The position numbers and the translations under genes are program-made. A model generated the notes under the pieces. The model had not been told where the DNA came from. It saw only the letters and a program-made list of their open reading frames with translations, and searched no databases. A DNA stretch of 37,493 bases, taken from Bacteroidota bacterium (GTDB lineage Bacteria > Bacteroidota > Bacteroidia > Flavobacteriales > Flavobacteriaceae). The stretch spans positions 1-37,493 of the forward strand of contig PZPI01000003.1 of the NCBI GenBank assembly GCA_003045935.1, read 5' to 3'. Of the stretch, positions 28,415 to 37,294 are shown one piece after another (position 1 is the first letter of the stretch; every line of letters starts with the position of its first letter).

Positions 28415-29775
28415 TTCTTCGAGAATATCTTAGCTACCACCTCCTCGATTTTTGCAACTTTGATGATGCGTATTTGATGCGCCTTATTATCAATACTTGC
28501 GTTTGATGCGACAAAGATTGCCTTGAATCCTAATTTTTCGGCCTCGGCAATTCGTCTATCGATACTCTGTACTGATCTAATTTCTCCGGCAAGACCAACC
28601 TCGGCTGCAAAACAGATTGATGCAGGTAACGGTTTGTCAGCGTTGCTTGAAAGAACAGCCATCACAACTCCGAGATCGATTGCTGGATCATCGATATGTA
28701 TGCCCCCAGTGATATTTAGAAATACGTCTTTGGTTCCTAATTTGAATCCCACCTTTTTTTCTAATACGGCTAAGAGCATATTGAGTCGCTTGCTGTTGAA
28801 CCCTGTTGCAGATCGCTGAGGAGTCCCATAAACCGCAGTACTCACTAGTGCTTGAATTTCAATCATTAGCGGTCGTTGTCCCTCCAGAGTTGCAGCTACG
28901 GCCACGCCACTCAAGGGTTCTTCGTAATTGGAGAGCAGTAATTCAGAAGGATTCGTAACTTCTCTTAAACCTCCCGAGAGCATTTCATAGATTCCTAATT
29001 CGGCTGTGCTTCCAAAGCGATTTTTTAAAGCTCTTAAAATACGATACACGTAGTTTCGATCTCCTTCAAATTGAAGAACGGTATCTACCATATGCTCTAA
29101 TAACTTAGGTCCTGCGAGTTGACCATCTTTGGTGATGTGACCAACTAAGATCAGTGGAGTTCCTGTGGCTTTCGCATAGTAGGTGAGTTCTGCAGTGCAT
29201 TCTCTAATTTGAGATACGGTACCGCTAGCCGATTCTAGCTTTGGAGATTGTAAAGTTTGAACCGAATCCACGATGATAAGATCGGGCTGAACGGCTTCGA
29301 TTTGAAGACCAATAAGGTCAGTTTTAGTTTCAGCTAGAACGTAGCAATTATCTTGGTTAGATTGAATTCTATCTGCTCGGAGTTTAATCTGCTTCTCACT
29401 TTCTTCTCCCGAAACATAGAGTACTTTTTTACCTATCGAAAGTGCGATTTGAAGGAGCAAGGTACTTTTTCCAATTCCAGGCTCACCTCCAAGAAGGATT
29501 ACCGACCCGGGTACTAATCCGCCCCCTAAAACTCTATTAAATTCTTGATCTTTAGTATCAATACGTGTCTCAGTCTCGAAGCTTATTTCATCTAATTTTT
29601 GAGCTTTCTTTTTGGTCTGTAGGGTAGTCGTACCTATTACAGGAGCTTCTGATGCTGGGCTAATTGCCTCTTCGACAAGAGTGTTCCATTCTTTACAAGC
29701 CGAGCATTGCCCTTTCCACTGTGCCGATTGGGCTCCACAGTTCTGACAGAAATAAGCTGTTTTAACTTTCGCCAT
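28411..29775 (-). CDS. radA: DNA repair protein RadA/Sms
   Basis: N-terminal C4 finger YFCQNCGAQSAQWKGQCSACKEWNT; Walker A GGEPGIGKSTLL; KNRFGSTAELGIYEM (KNRFG motif); Lon-like C-terminal domain. Confidence 0.97.
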   Translation of the reverse strand: MAKVKTAYFCQNCGAQSAQWKGQCSACKEWNTLVEEAISPASEAPVIGTTTLQTKKKAQKLDEISFETETRIDTKDQEFNRVLGGGLVPGSVILLGGEPGIGKSTLLLQIALSIGKKVLYVSGEESEKQIKLRADRIQSNQDNCYVLAETKTDLIGLQIEAVQPDLIIVDSVQTLQSPKLESASGTVSQIRECTAELTYYAKATGTPLILVGHITKDGQLAGPKLLEHMVDTVLQFEGDRNYVYRILRALKNRFGSTAELGIYEMLSGGLREVTNPSELLLSNYEEPLSGVAVAATLEGQRPLMIEIQALVSTAVYGTPQRSATGFNSKRLNMLLAVLEKKVGFKLGTKDVFLNITGGIHIDDPAIDLGVVMAVLSSNADKPLPASICFAAEVGLAGEIRSVQSIDRRIAEAEKLGFKAIFVASNASIDNKAHQIRIIKVAKIEEVVAKIFSKN

Positions 29776-29777
29776 AC

Positions 29778-30746
29778 CTAACGATTACGATATACTAAAG
29801 GTAGGGTAAGAAAACAAAGTGCACCGAAAAGAACAATCATGAGGGTTTGGGAGATCCAAAGAATCCATCCAAAGGCTTCTCCTGAAGCAAATGATACACC
29901 AAATAGAGCGAGGGAGGCTCGAACGGCAATTGGATATAGACCTACCCCGCCATTGGTAGTGGTCATTGCAAAAGATCCTGCTATGAATGCAATGAGGAGT
30001 TCGGATAGACCTAAATGAATCGTCTCTGGAACCGTGAATTTGATTACCCAAAACATTGCGATATAACAGGCCCATATAAAAAGAGTGTGTGCTAGAAATG
30101 CTGTTCTGTTTTTCATTCGAAATACAGAGAGAAGCCCAGTTTTAATGCCCTCTAAAAAATCGAGTAACTTGGTTAAGAGTGAAGATGAACTTGATTTCAG
30201 CATTCGAATGGTTAGAAGCAACCCAACTACGGCTACAACCACCGCTCCGATGGATAAAAGTAGGGCGTTTTGATTCTCCTGTAAGAGAATTAAGAGTCGT
30301 TCAGTTTGTAGTACGAGTGCCAATAGAATAACTAGAAGAAGCATGATTAAATCAATGATTCGCTCGGTTACGATAGTACCAAAACCTTTATCGAAAGGAA
30401 CTTTTTCGTAGGTTCTTAGTGAAGTGGCTCTCAAGACTTCTCCAGATCTTGGGATTCCTAGATTGGCAAAATAGGCCATCATTACGAAGTAGAAATTTGC
30501 TAATGTCGAGGGGTGGTAACCGAGTGGACGAAGCAGATAATTCGCTCGGATGGCTCTCGACAGATGTCCTAATATCGCTAGTAAAATAGACGCGCCAATA
30601 AACCAGGGGTTTGCAGATTGGATATAGGACAAAATTTCTTCACGAACGGTCGCAGGTGTGCTTGAATAGGAATAGACTACGAGAAAAATCCCAAACGCAA
30701 TTGGCAAAAGGGTTTTAAAAAGCTTTCTGATCGACTTTGAAGCCAT
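29778..30746 (-). CDS. YbhN/LPG-synthase TM-region-like integral membrane protein
   Basis: 322 aa polytopic; ANLGIPRSGEVLRATSLRTYEKVPFDKGFGTIVTERIIDLIMLL and TTTNGGVGLYPIAVR motifs typical of the family. Confidence 0.88.
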   Translation of the reverse strand: MASKSIRKLFKTLLPIAFGIFLVVYSYSSTPATVREEILSYIQSANPWFIGASILLAILGHLSRAIRANYLLRPLGYHPSTLANFYFVMMAYFANLGIPRSGEVLRATSLRTYEKVPFDKGFGTIVTERIIDLIMLLLVILLALVLQTERLLILLQENQNALLLSIGAVVVAVVGLLLTIRMLKSSSSSLLTKLLDFLEGIKTGLLSVFRMKNRTAFLAHTLFIWACYIAMFWVIKFTVPETIHLGLSELLIAFIAGSFAMTTTNGGVGLYPIAVRASLALFGVSFASGEAFGWILWISQTLMIVLFGALCFLTLPLVYRNR

Positions 30747-31099
30747 TAAGATTTTAGCAAGTTGGTGTTTTCGTCGGGAAAGACTACCGCTGGTTGAAAC
30801 TGACGTGCCTCTTCCACACTCATATAGCCATAGGCCATGATAATTACAATATCTCCGGGGGCTACTCGTCTAGCAGCTGCTCCATTGAGTGTGATCTCTC
30901 CACTTCCTCTAGGACCAGGAATAGCATAGGTTTCAAGACGTTCTCCATTGTTATTGTTGACTACTTGAACTTTTTCACCTCGAATGAGGTTGACAGCCTC
31001 CATGAGATCTTCATCAATAGTGATACTTCCGATATAGTTTAGGTCAGCCCCTGTGACTTTAACTCGGTGAATCTTCGATTTTACTACTTCAATCATCAT
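30746..31099 (-). CDS. panD: Aspartate 1-decarboxylase
   Basis: [23 protein letters not shown] (GS self-cleavage site), [34 protein letters not shown]. Confidence 0.96.
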   Translation of the reverse strand: MMIEVVKSKIHRVKVTGADLNYIGSITIDEDLMEAVNLIRGEKVQVVNNNNGERLETYAIPGPRGSGEITLNGAAARRVAPGDIVIIMAYGYMSVEEARQFQPAVVFPDENTNLLKS

Positions 31100-31104
31100 C
31101 GGTG

Positions 31105-31134
31105 CAAAGGTAGCGACTAATTAATTCATAGCAA
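31105..31134 (-). promoter_or_regulatory. Putative internal promoter for panD, TTG-N19-TACCTTTG
   Basis: On +: CAAAGGTA at 31105-31112, CAA at 31132-31134, 19-nt spacer; 5 nt upstream of the first panD ATG. Confidence 0.5.
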
Positions 31135-31969
31135 GGTTATCGATAAGACGAACCCCATCGATTTTTGCCGCAATAAAAGCTCTATATTTCTTGTTTTTCT
31201 TGCGCTCTGAATGAGCAGTTAGCGCAGCAGCTTCAGCAATCTCAAAGTATTCAAGCTCAAATGAGGGGTTCGAATTGAACGCCTCGGTTACTGCCTCTTT
31301 AATTTTTGACAGATTCATTGAGGTGAATCGGCGTTTGGCCCAGAGAAGTTGCTGATAGATAAAAGTAGCTTCTGAAATGGCAGCTGAGTTTAGCCTCTGA
31401 TTTCTAGAACTCATCGCTAAACCAGAATCTTCGCGAACAATCCCGCATCCAATGATTTTAACACCTAAACGTTTTTGCTTGGCGACCCTCGATATAATCA
31501 ATAATTGTTGATAGTCTTTCTCTCCGAAATAAGCGTGATGCGGACGCACAATTCTGAGGAGTCGTTCGACGATAGTAGCTACCCCTTCGAAATGCCCTGG
31601 GCGATTTGGCCCTTCCATCACCCGGTCTAGTCCTTTAAAATCGTATTTCTTAGAGGATATATCTCCGCTATAAATATCATCGGCTTGAGGAGCATAAACC
31701 CAGATTTCACCCCTTTCTGAGGAGAGTAAATTGAGGTCTTTGTCAAGTGTTCTTGGATAGGCAGCCAGGTCGTTTTTATCGTTGAACTGGGTAGGGTTCA
31801 CAAAAATACTAACGATTGTGATATCGTTTTGATAGAGCGAGCGTTTGACTAAACTCAGGTGTCCTGAATGCAGCGCTCCCATCGTTGGTACAAGACCTAC
31901 ACTGCGTCTTTTCGATTTTTCAGAGCGGAGGGCTTTTTGTAAATCAGCAGTACTACTATAGAGTTGCAT
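31121..31969 (-). CDS. panC: Pantothenate synthetase
   Basis: VGLVPTMGALHSGHLSLVKRS, FVNPTQFNDKNDLAAYPRTLDKD, GHFEGVATIVERLLRIVRPHHAYFGEKDYQQL, IVREDSGLAMSSRNQRL. Start MQLYSS at 31969 preferred over the ORF start 32053. Confidence 0.96.
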   Translation of the reverse strand: MQLYSSTADLQKALRSEKSKRRSVGLVPTMGALHSGHLSLVKRSLYQNDITIVSIFVNPTQFNDKNDLAAYPRTLDKDLNLLSSERGEIWVYAPQADDIYSGDISSKKYDFKGLDRVMEGPNRPGHFEGVATIVERLLRIVRPHHAYFGEKDYQQLLIISRVAKQKRLGVKIIGCGIVREDSGLAMSSRNQRLNSAAISEATFIYQQLLWAKRRFTSMNLSKIKEAVTEAFNSNPSFELEYFEIAEAAALTAHSERKKNKKYRAFIAAKIDGVRLIDNLAMN

Positions 31970-31987
31970 TTGAGCGAGTTGAGGGCC

Positions 31988-32017
31988 CAAAAATACCACA
32001 AATGGGCTTATCCACAA
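31988..32017 (-). promoter_or_regulatory. Putative panC promoter, TTG-N19-TATTTTTG
   Basis: On +: CAAAAATA at 31988-31995 and CAA at 32015-32017; 19-nt spacer. Confidence 0.5.
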
Positions 32018-32025
32018 TAATTTCT

Positions 32026-32033
32026 TATCTTTG
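32026..32033 (+). promoter_or_regulatory. -7-like box TATCTTTG upstream of the GT5-like gene
   Basis: Matches TAnnTTTG, 34 nt before the ATG at 32068. Confidence 0.5.
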
Positions 32034-32067
32034 TCCATTGTTTTTTTGAGCACAAAATCAAGGGTTT

Positions 32068-32877
32068 ATGAATGGAAAAAGGATTTTATTTGTTTCGTCA
32101 GAATTAGTACCCTATTTGCCAGAGAACGATGTTTCGTCAATGTCGTACGAAGCACCGAGAGTGGTAAATAACAACGGGGGCCAAATACGCATATTTATGC
32201 CTCGTTATGGCTCGATCAATGAGCGCAGACACCAGCTGCATGAAGTGATCCGTCTGTCTGGAATGAATTTAGTCGTGAATGATATGGATATGCCTTTAAT
32301 TATTAAGGTAGCTTCAATCCCTAAAGAACGTATCCAGGTATACTTCATTGATAACGAAGAGTATTTTAAAAGAAAGGCAACGTTTACGGATAAGGAAGGG
32401 AAACTTTTCAAGGATAATGATGAGCGTGCTATTTTCTTTGCTAAAGGTGTAATAGAGACGGTCAAGAAATTAAACTGGGCGCCCGACATCATTCACGTTC
32501 ACGGATGGATGGCTTCCTTACTTCCTCTTTACCTTCGCACATGCTACAAGGACGAGCCTATTTTCGCAGAGTCTAAGATTGTAACTTCAATTTATAACCA
32601 AGGATTTGAAGGAGATCTTCCTGGAGATATTTGTAAAAAAGTTGCTTTTGATGGGGTGGAGACCTCAGAAATTGCAAGCCTTGAGGAGCCAAATCATACG
32701 AATTTGTTAAAAGTGGCTGCAGATCATTCAGATGGGATTATTTTAGCCAGCGAAAACCTACCAGAAGAAATCAAATCGTATTGTGAAGCCTATGATAAGC
32801 CTATTCTTCCTTATGTTTCTCCACAAGAAACAGAAGAGGCTTACCTTAAGTTCTACAACGACCAACTATCTGACTAA
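32068..32877 (+). CDS. Glycogen/starch synthase-like protein, GT5 N-terminal domain only
   Basis: MNGKRILFVSSELVPYLPENDVSSMSYEAPRVVNNNGGQIRIFMPRYGSINERR, PDIIHVHGWMASLLPLYLRTCY, IVTSIYNQGFEGDLPGDI resemble the GT5 N-domain; no C-terminal GT-B domain. Confidence 0.85.
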   Translation: MNGKRILFVSSELVPYLPENDVSSMSYEAPRVVNNNGGQIRIFMPRYGSINERRHQLHEVIRLSGMNLVVNDMDMPLIIKVASIPKERIQVYFIDNEEYFKRKATFTDKEGKLFKDNDERAIFFAKGVIETVKKLNWAPDIIHVHGWMASLLPLYLRTCYKDEPIFAESKIVTSIYNQGFEGDLPGDICKKVAFDGVETSEIASLEEPNHTNLLKVAADHSDGIILASENLPEEIKSYCEAYDKPILPYVSPQETEEAYLKFYNDQLSD

Positions 32878-32886
32878 CTCGTCTCT

Positions 32887-34728
32887 ATGACCACATACCG
32901 TCTAAGTCGCCATATCGGCGCTGCAATAGCCCTAGTATTACTTGTTGTTTTTAGTGCTTGTGAAGAGGATACCTATACCTTGGGCCAAGCGGTTATTGAG
33001 GGAGAACCTTTTAGTACCAATCGTATTGATTACCCTATTGAAAGTATTAAGCAGTTAAAGATTGATCGGGTACAAACGAGTCAACTTCCCATTTTTCAGC
33101 TAGGGAATTTTAAGGATCCTATTTTTGGAACTACTAGCGCTCAAATCCTTACAGAAGTTCAGCTGGCCGAGGTTAAACCCATTTTCGGAAGGCTTTCTGC
33201 GGACACAGAGTCCCTACAAGATGTTTCTGGTAACAATGATACCTTGAATGAAAATGAAACGGTGGTAAGAGCAAGACTATATATTCCTTTTCAGAAGGTA
33301 CCTGCCGCTTCGCAAGATTCTGACAGTGATGGTGTTCAAGACACCTTTGACGCTGACCCTAACGATATCAATAGTGATAGCGATGGAGATGGTCTCACAG
33401 ATAACGAAGAGCGTTTACGTGGAACTGATCCGCTTAATGCTGATACTGATGGAGATGGTATCAATGATTTAGACGATGAAAGCACTCCATCGAACTCTTA
33501 TGCTAAACGTGTAGCCTTAGATAGTATTTATTCATTTTCAGGAAACGATGTGTTTGACTTAACCGTTCGACACAGCGATTTCTTTTTGAGAGATCATGAG
33601 CCTACTAGTGGGTTTCTTGACCCTTCAGCCTACTTTTCAGACGATTCAACAAAATTTGAAGACTTCCTGGGAGCTGTACTCTTTGAGGGTAAAGATACCA
33701 TTAGCGAGTTTCAGTATATTGAATATCAAATCGATGATCCAGACACTGAAGAAGACGAGTCTGCTTTTACAGATGCTTCTAAAACGAAAGACCCAGGTAT
33801 TTACATAGACCTAGATCCAGGTTTCTTTCAAACCATGATTTTGGACAAAGAAGGGGGATCAGAATTATTATCTCGTTCGAATTTCAAAGACCATTTTCGT
33901 GGTATCCATCTTTCATTAGCGGCAGATAACGATTTGATGATGCTTTTAAATTTGACCTCAGGTTATATAGAAGTTGATTACACTTATGATTTTTGGAATA
34001 CCCAAGACGATAGCGATGCAAGCAACGATGCGATTGACTCTGAAGAACGAAGCTTTAGATTAAATCTAGTTTCAGGAGGTTCTTTTGGTATTACCAGTGG
34101 TAACGCAGTGAATACTTGGACAGCGGAGAATAACGTATCAGTTATCGATAACCAAGATTTTGTAGAGCGCGTTTATCTCAAAGGGGGTAGTGGTTATCTT
34201 GCACAGTTTCAAATCCCTGATGAAATTATCGAAGAAATCAAAACCAACAATTGGTTGGTAAACGAAGCAAGTATTGTTTTTTATGTAGATCAAGATGCAA
34301 TGCAACAGTATCCAGAGCAGCCGTCGCGGTTATACTTGTTTAAGGAGGGGAGCAATCTACCTGTTTATGATGCAATGACCGAGACTTCTAATAATGAGAC
34401 TCCGCTGGGAATCTTCTTGAATTACGACGGGATATTACAATACGATTCTGAAGGTAAAAGCTCTCATTATACTGTTCGATTAACCGATTACGTGAATCAT
34501 GTAGTTCTGAGAGACTCGGTTAATGTTCCGATCAATGTAGCAGTAAGCGCGAACATAGGTCTTCCAGTTACTTACGCGGCCAAGGTTTCAGATTCAGACA
34601 AGGTGGTATCATACCCTCAAATGAGTGCGGCAACTCCATTAAGTACGGTACTGTATGGTTCGAATGCCACTGTGTCCGACGACAAGCGACTAGAACTTAG
34701 AATTTATTACACTCAAATTCAGGATTAA
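32887..34728 (+). CDS. DUF4270-like lipoprotein with inserted thrombospondin type-3-like Ca-binding repeats
   Basis: Lipobox VVFSACEED; IFGTTSAQILTEVQL; C-terminal RLYLFKEGSNLPVYD and LELRIYYTQIQD; Asp-rich DSDSDGVQDTFDADPNDINSDSDGDGLTDNEERLRGTDPLNADTDGDGINDLDDE. Confidence 0.85.
   Translation: MTTYRLSRHIGAAIALVLLVVFSACEEDTYTLGQAVIEGEPFSTNRIDYPIESIKQLKIDRVQTSQLPIFQLGNFKDPIFGTTSAQILTEVQLAEVKPIFGRLSADTESLQDVSGNNDTLNENETVVRARLYIPFQKVPAASQDSDSDGVQDTFDADPNDINSDSDGDGLTDNEERLRGTDPLNADTDGDGINDLDDESTPSNSYAKRVALDSIYSFSGNDVFDLTVRHSDFFLRDHEPTSGFLDPSAYFSDDSTKFEDFLGAVLFEGKDTISEFQYIEYQIDDPDTEEDESAFTDASKTKDPGIYIDLDPGFFQTMILDKEGGSELLSRSNFKDHFRGIHLSLAADNDLMMLLNLTSGYIEVDYTYDFWNTQDDSDASNDAIDSEERSFRLNLVSGGSFGITSGNAVNTWTAENNVSVIDNQDFVERVYLKGGSGYLAQFQIPDEIIEEIKTNNWLVNEASIVFYVDQDAMQQYPEQPSRLYLFKEGSNLPVYDAMTETSNNETPLGIFLNYDGILQYDSEGKSSHYTVRLTDYVNHVVLRDSVNVPINVAVSANIGLPVTYAAKVSDSDKVVSYPQMSAATPLSTVLYGSNATVSDDKRLELRIYYTQIQD
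33321..33485 (+). other. TSP3-like DxDxDG repeat block within the DUF4270-like CDS
   Basis: DSDSDGVQD, DSDGDGLTDNEE, DTDGDGINDLDDE calcium-binding-type repeats read in frame. Confidence 0.85.
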
Positions 34729-34731
34729 ACA

Positions 34732-34745
34732 TCGGTAAATACCGA
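34732..34745 (+). terminator. Weak candidate terminator hairpin after the DUF4270-like gene
   Basis: TCGGTAaaTACCGA followed by a pyrimidine-rich CTTCTTCTATATT; no clean U tract. Confidence 0.35.
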
Positions 34746-34796
34746 CTTCTTCTATATTCCAATGCTTACGGGGATAATTTCCCTTTTGTTTTTTCC

Positions 34797-34804
34797 TAAT
34801 TTTG
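34797..34804 (+). promoter_or_regulatory. -7-like box TAATTTTG upstream of glmS
   Basis: Matches TAnnTTTG, 19 nt before the ATG. Confidence 0.45.
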
Positions 34805-34823
34805 AACCTTAAATAATTCAAGT

Positions 34824-36671
34824 ATGTGCGGAATTGTAGGATATCTCGGTTCGCGAGAAGCTTTCCCAGTTGTAATTAATGGACTTCAACGTTTAGAATA
34901 TCGGGGCTATGATAGTGCCGGGGTGATGTTGTATGATGGAAGCGAAGTTCGAGTCAGTAAGACCAAAGGAAAGGTTTTTGACCTAAAAATAAAGGCAGAA
35001 GGCGAACAGAATGTAAAAGGTTCTTTAGGCATTGGTCACACACGTTGGGCTACACATGGTGTACCGAATGATGTAAATGCTCATCCGCATCAATCGAGTA
35101 CAGGTCGTATCGTTGCCGTCCACAACGGGATTATTGAGAACTACGCTTCGATCAAACAAACTCTCGAAAAACGAGGATATACTTTTCAATCAGATACGGA
35201 TACAGAAGTATTAGTAAATCTCATCGAAGAGATACAGCTAAAGGAGGAAGTTTCACTGGCCAAAGCTGTGAGAATTGCCTTGAATGAAGTGGTGGGAGCC
35301 TACGCACTGGTAGTTTTTGATACAACCGATCCATCGACTCTTGTCACCGCACGAATGGGGAGCCCACTCGCTATTGGGGTAGGAGAAAATGAATTTTTTA
35401 TAGCCTCTGACGCTAGCCCTTTCATCGAATTCACTTCTAATGCTATTTATCTAGAAGATGGTGAAATGGCAGCGATTCGCTTAGGTAAAGAAGTGTCTGT
35501 TCGAAAGATTGCTAACGACAAGAAAGTTGATCCTTTCATCCATGAACTTCAGTTGTCTCTTGACGAGATAGAAAAAGGCGGATACGACCATTTTATGCTC
35601 AAAGAAATCTATGAGCAACCCAAAGCAATTCGAGATACTTACAGAGGTAGACTTCGGATTGATACGGGTTTGATTAAAATGGCCGGAATAGATAATCATC
35701 TAGACAAGTTTATAAACGCAAAACGAATCATTATTGCAGCTTGTGGTACTTCTTGGCATGCAGGATTAGTCGCCGAATATATTTTCGAAGATCTTGCCCG
35801 TATACCCGTGGAGGTTGAATACGCGTCAGAATTTCGATATCGCAACCCGGTAATCGGCCCTGGAGATGTACTGATTGCGATTTCACAATCTGGTGAAACT
35901 GCTGATACTCTTGCTGCTATTAAGATGGCAAAGAGTCGTGGAGCATTTGTTTTTGGAGTATGTAATGTGGTGGGTTCATCAATAGCCCGAGAAACACATG
36001 CAGGGGCATACACCCATGCTGGCCCTGAAATTGGGGTTGCTTCTACTAAGGCCTTTACAACTCAAATTACTGTACTAACGTTAATCGCTTTAAAGCTAGC
36101 TAAGGAAAAAGCTACTATTGGTGATTCTGAATATGCACATTTAGTAAAAGAGTTAGATTCGATCCCTTCACACATTGAAACCGTACTTCAATCAGAAGCA
36201 GCGATCAAAGAAATTGCTGAGGTTTATCACCAATCTACAAATAGTCTTTATCTGGGTAGAGGTTATAACTTCCCAGTAGCTCTCGAAGGAGCGCTTAAGT
36301 TGAAAGAGATTAGTTATATCCACGCCGAAGGATATCCAGCAGCAGAAATGAAACACGGCCCTATTGCTCTTATCGACGAGTCGATGCCGGTATTTGTTGT
36401 GGCAATTAGAAAAGGCCACTATGAGAAGGTGGTAAGTAACATTCAAGAAATCAAGTCTCGAAAGGGTAAAATTATTGCAGTAGTAACCAAAGGAGACACT
36501 CAGGTGGCCGAGTTAGCCGATCACTGTATCGAAATTCCTGAAATCGAGGAGTCGCTTAGCCCAATGTTAACTACTATTCCATTACAGTTGCTGTCCTATC
36601 ATATTGCGATTTTACGCGGGTGTAATGTGGATCAGCCACGAAACCTGGCTAAATCGGTTACAGTAGAGTAA
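34824..36671 (+). CDS. glmS: Glutamine--fructose-6-phosphate aminotransferase (isomerizing)
   Basis: MCGIVGYLGSREAFPVVINGLQRLEYRGYDSAG, IGHTRWATHGVPNDVNAHPH, ACGTSWHAGLVAEY, SQSGETADTLAAI, C-terminal LAKSVTVE. Confidence 0.98.
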   Translation: MCGIVGYLGSREAFPVVINGLQRLEYRGYDSAGVMLYDGSEVRVSKTKGKVFDLKIKAEGEQNVKGSLGIGHTRWATHGVPNDVNAHPHQSSTGRIVAVHNGIIENYASIKQTLEKRGYTFQSDTDTEVLVNLIEEIQLKEEVSLAKAVRIALNEVVGAYALVVFDTTDPSTLVTARMGSPLAIGVGENEFFIASDASPFIEFTSNAIYLEDGEMAAIRLGKEVSVRKIANDKKVDPFIHELQLSLDEIEKGGYDHFMLKEIYEQPKAIRDTYRGRLRIDTGLIKMAGIDNHLDKFINAKRIIIAACGTSWHAGLVAEYIFEDLARIPVEVEYASEFRYRNPVIGPGDVLIAISQSGETADTLAAIKMAKSRGAFVFGVCNVVGSSIARETHAGAYTHAGPEIGVASTKAFTTQITVLTLIALKLAKEKATIGDSEYAHLVKELDSIPSHIETVLQSEAAIKEIAEVYHQSTNSLYLGRGYNFPVALEGALKLKEISYIHAEGYPAAEMKHGPIALIDESMPVFVVAIRKGHYEKVVSNIQEIKSRKGKIIAVVTKGDTQVAELADHCIEIPEIEESLSPMLTTIPLQLLSYHIAILRGCNVDQPRNLAKSVTVE

Positions 36672-36709
36672 CATTTTATTTTCTCTGTCGTCTTAAGACA
36701 AAACGAGGA

Positions 36710-37294
36710 ATGAAAAAGATTTTATTTGGGCTTTTTGTGATGGTTTTCGCGGGAATTTCTGCCCAGAAAGCACAGATTGAACTTCTTGGAGGTCAGTCGA
36801 TTCAGTTAGATTTTGTTGATTATGAGTTGTATGGGCTGAGTCTCAAGAATCATTCCTCAGCAGAAATACAGGTCAGTATTGTTTCTAAAATTAGTGGAAA
36901 GCAAGTTCGTGGATTTGGTCTTGCACCAAAAGCTACTGTAGAGGAGGTAATTATTGAATCTGATTCCTATGCTCTTTTCACCAATCTTTCAGATCAGACC
37001 GCTTCATTTTCTGCAGAAGCAAAGCCAAAACAGGCTTCACCTATCGCAAAATCGGATGGAGTGAATTTTACTTTGAGAAATAAGACTTCTAAGTCTATTC
37101 CGCTGATTATTCCGACGGTAATGAATCCGAATCTATCTCCTAAATCGAATAGTAGGGTTTATCTGAAGTATGGTCAGAAAGTTTATCTCAGAAAAGGCGT
37201 GTCGCGAAAATTAATTCTCACGGTCGATGAGACGATACGTGAAGGAGCTGTAATTGACGTCGATAGTATCATTAAGCAAGTAGGTCATGAGTAA
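36710..37294 (+). CDS. Secreted hypothetical protein
   Basis: 194 aa; signal peptide MKKILFGLFVMVFAGISAQ; no family recognised. Confidence 0.75.
   Translation: MKKILFGLFVMVFAGISAQKAQIELLGGQSIQLDFVDYELYGLSLKNHSSAEIQVSIVSKISGKQVRGFGLAPKATVEEVIIESDSYALFTNLSDQTASFSAEAKPKQASPIAKSDGVNFTLRNKTSKSIPLIIPTVMNPNLSPKSNSRVYLKYGQKVYLRKGVSRKLILTVDETIREGAVIDVDSIIKQVGHE

Noticed and set aside
29785-30075. 96 aa minus-strand ORF inside the YbhN-like gene
   Set aside because: Same strand but an alternate frame of a clear coding gene; composition is Ser/Arg/Cys-rich and typical of an out-of-frame translation.
35696-36013. 105 aa minus-strand ORF opposite glmS
   Set aside because: Antisense shadow ORF of a highly conserved gene.
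36690-36702. GTCTTAAGAC palindrome upstream of the 36710 gene
   Set aside because: Only 10 bp with no loop and no U tract; could be chance, and no known regulator is assigned.
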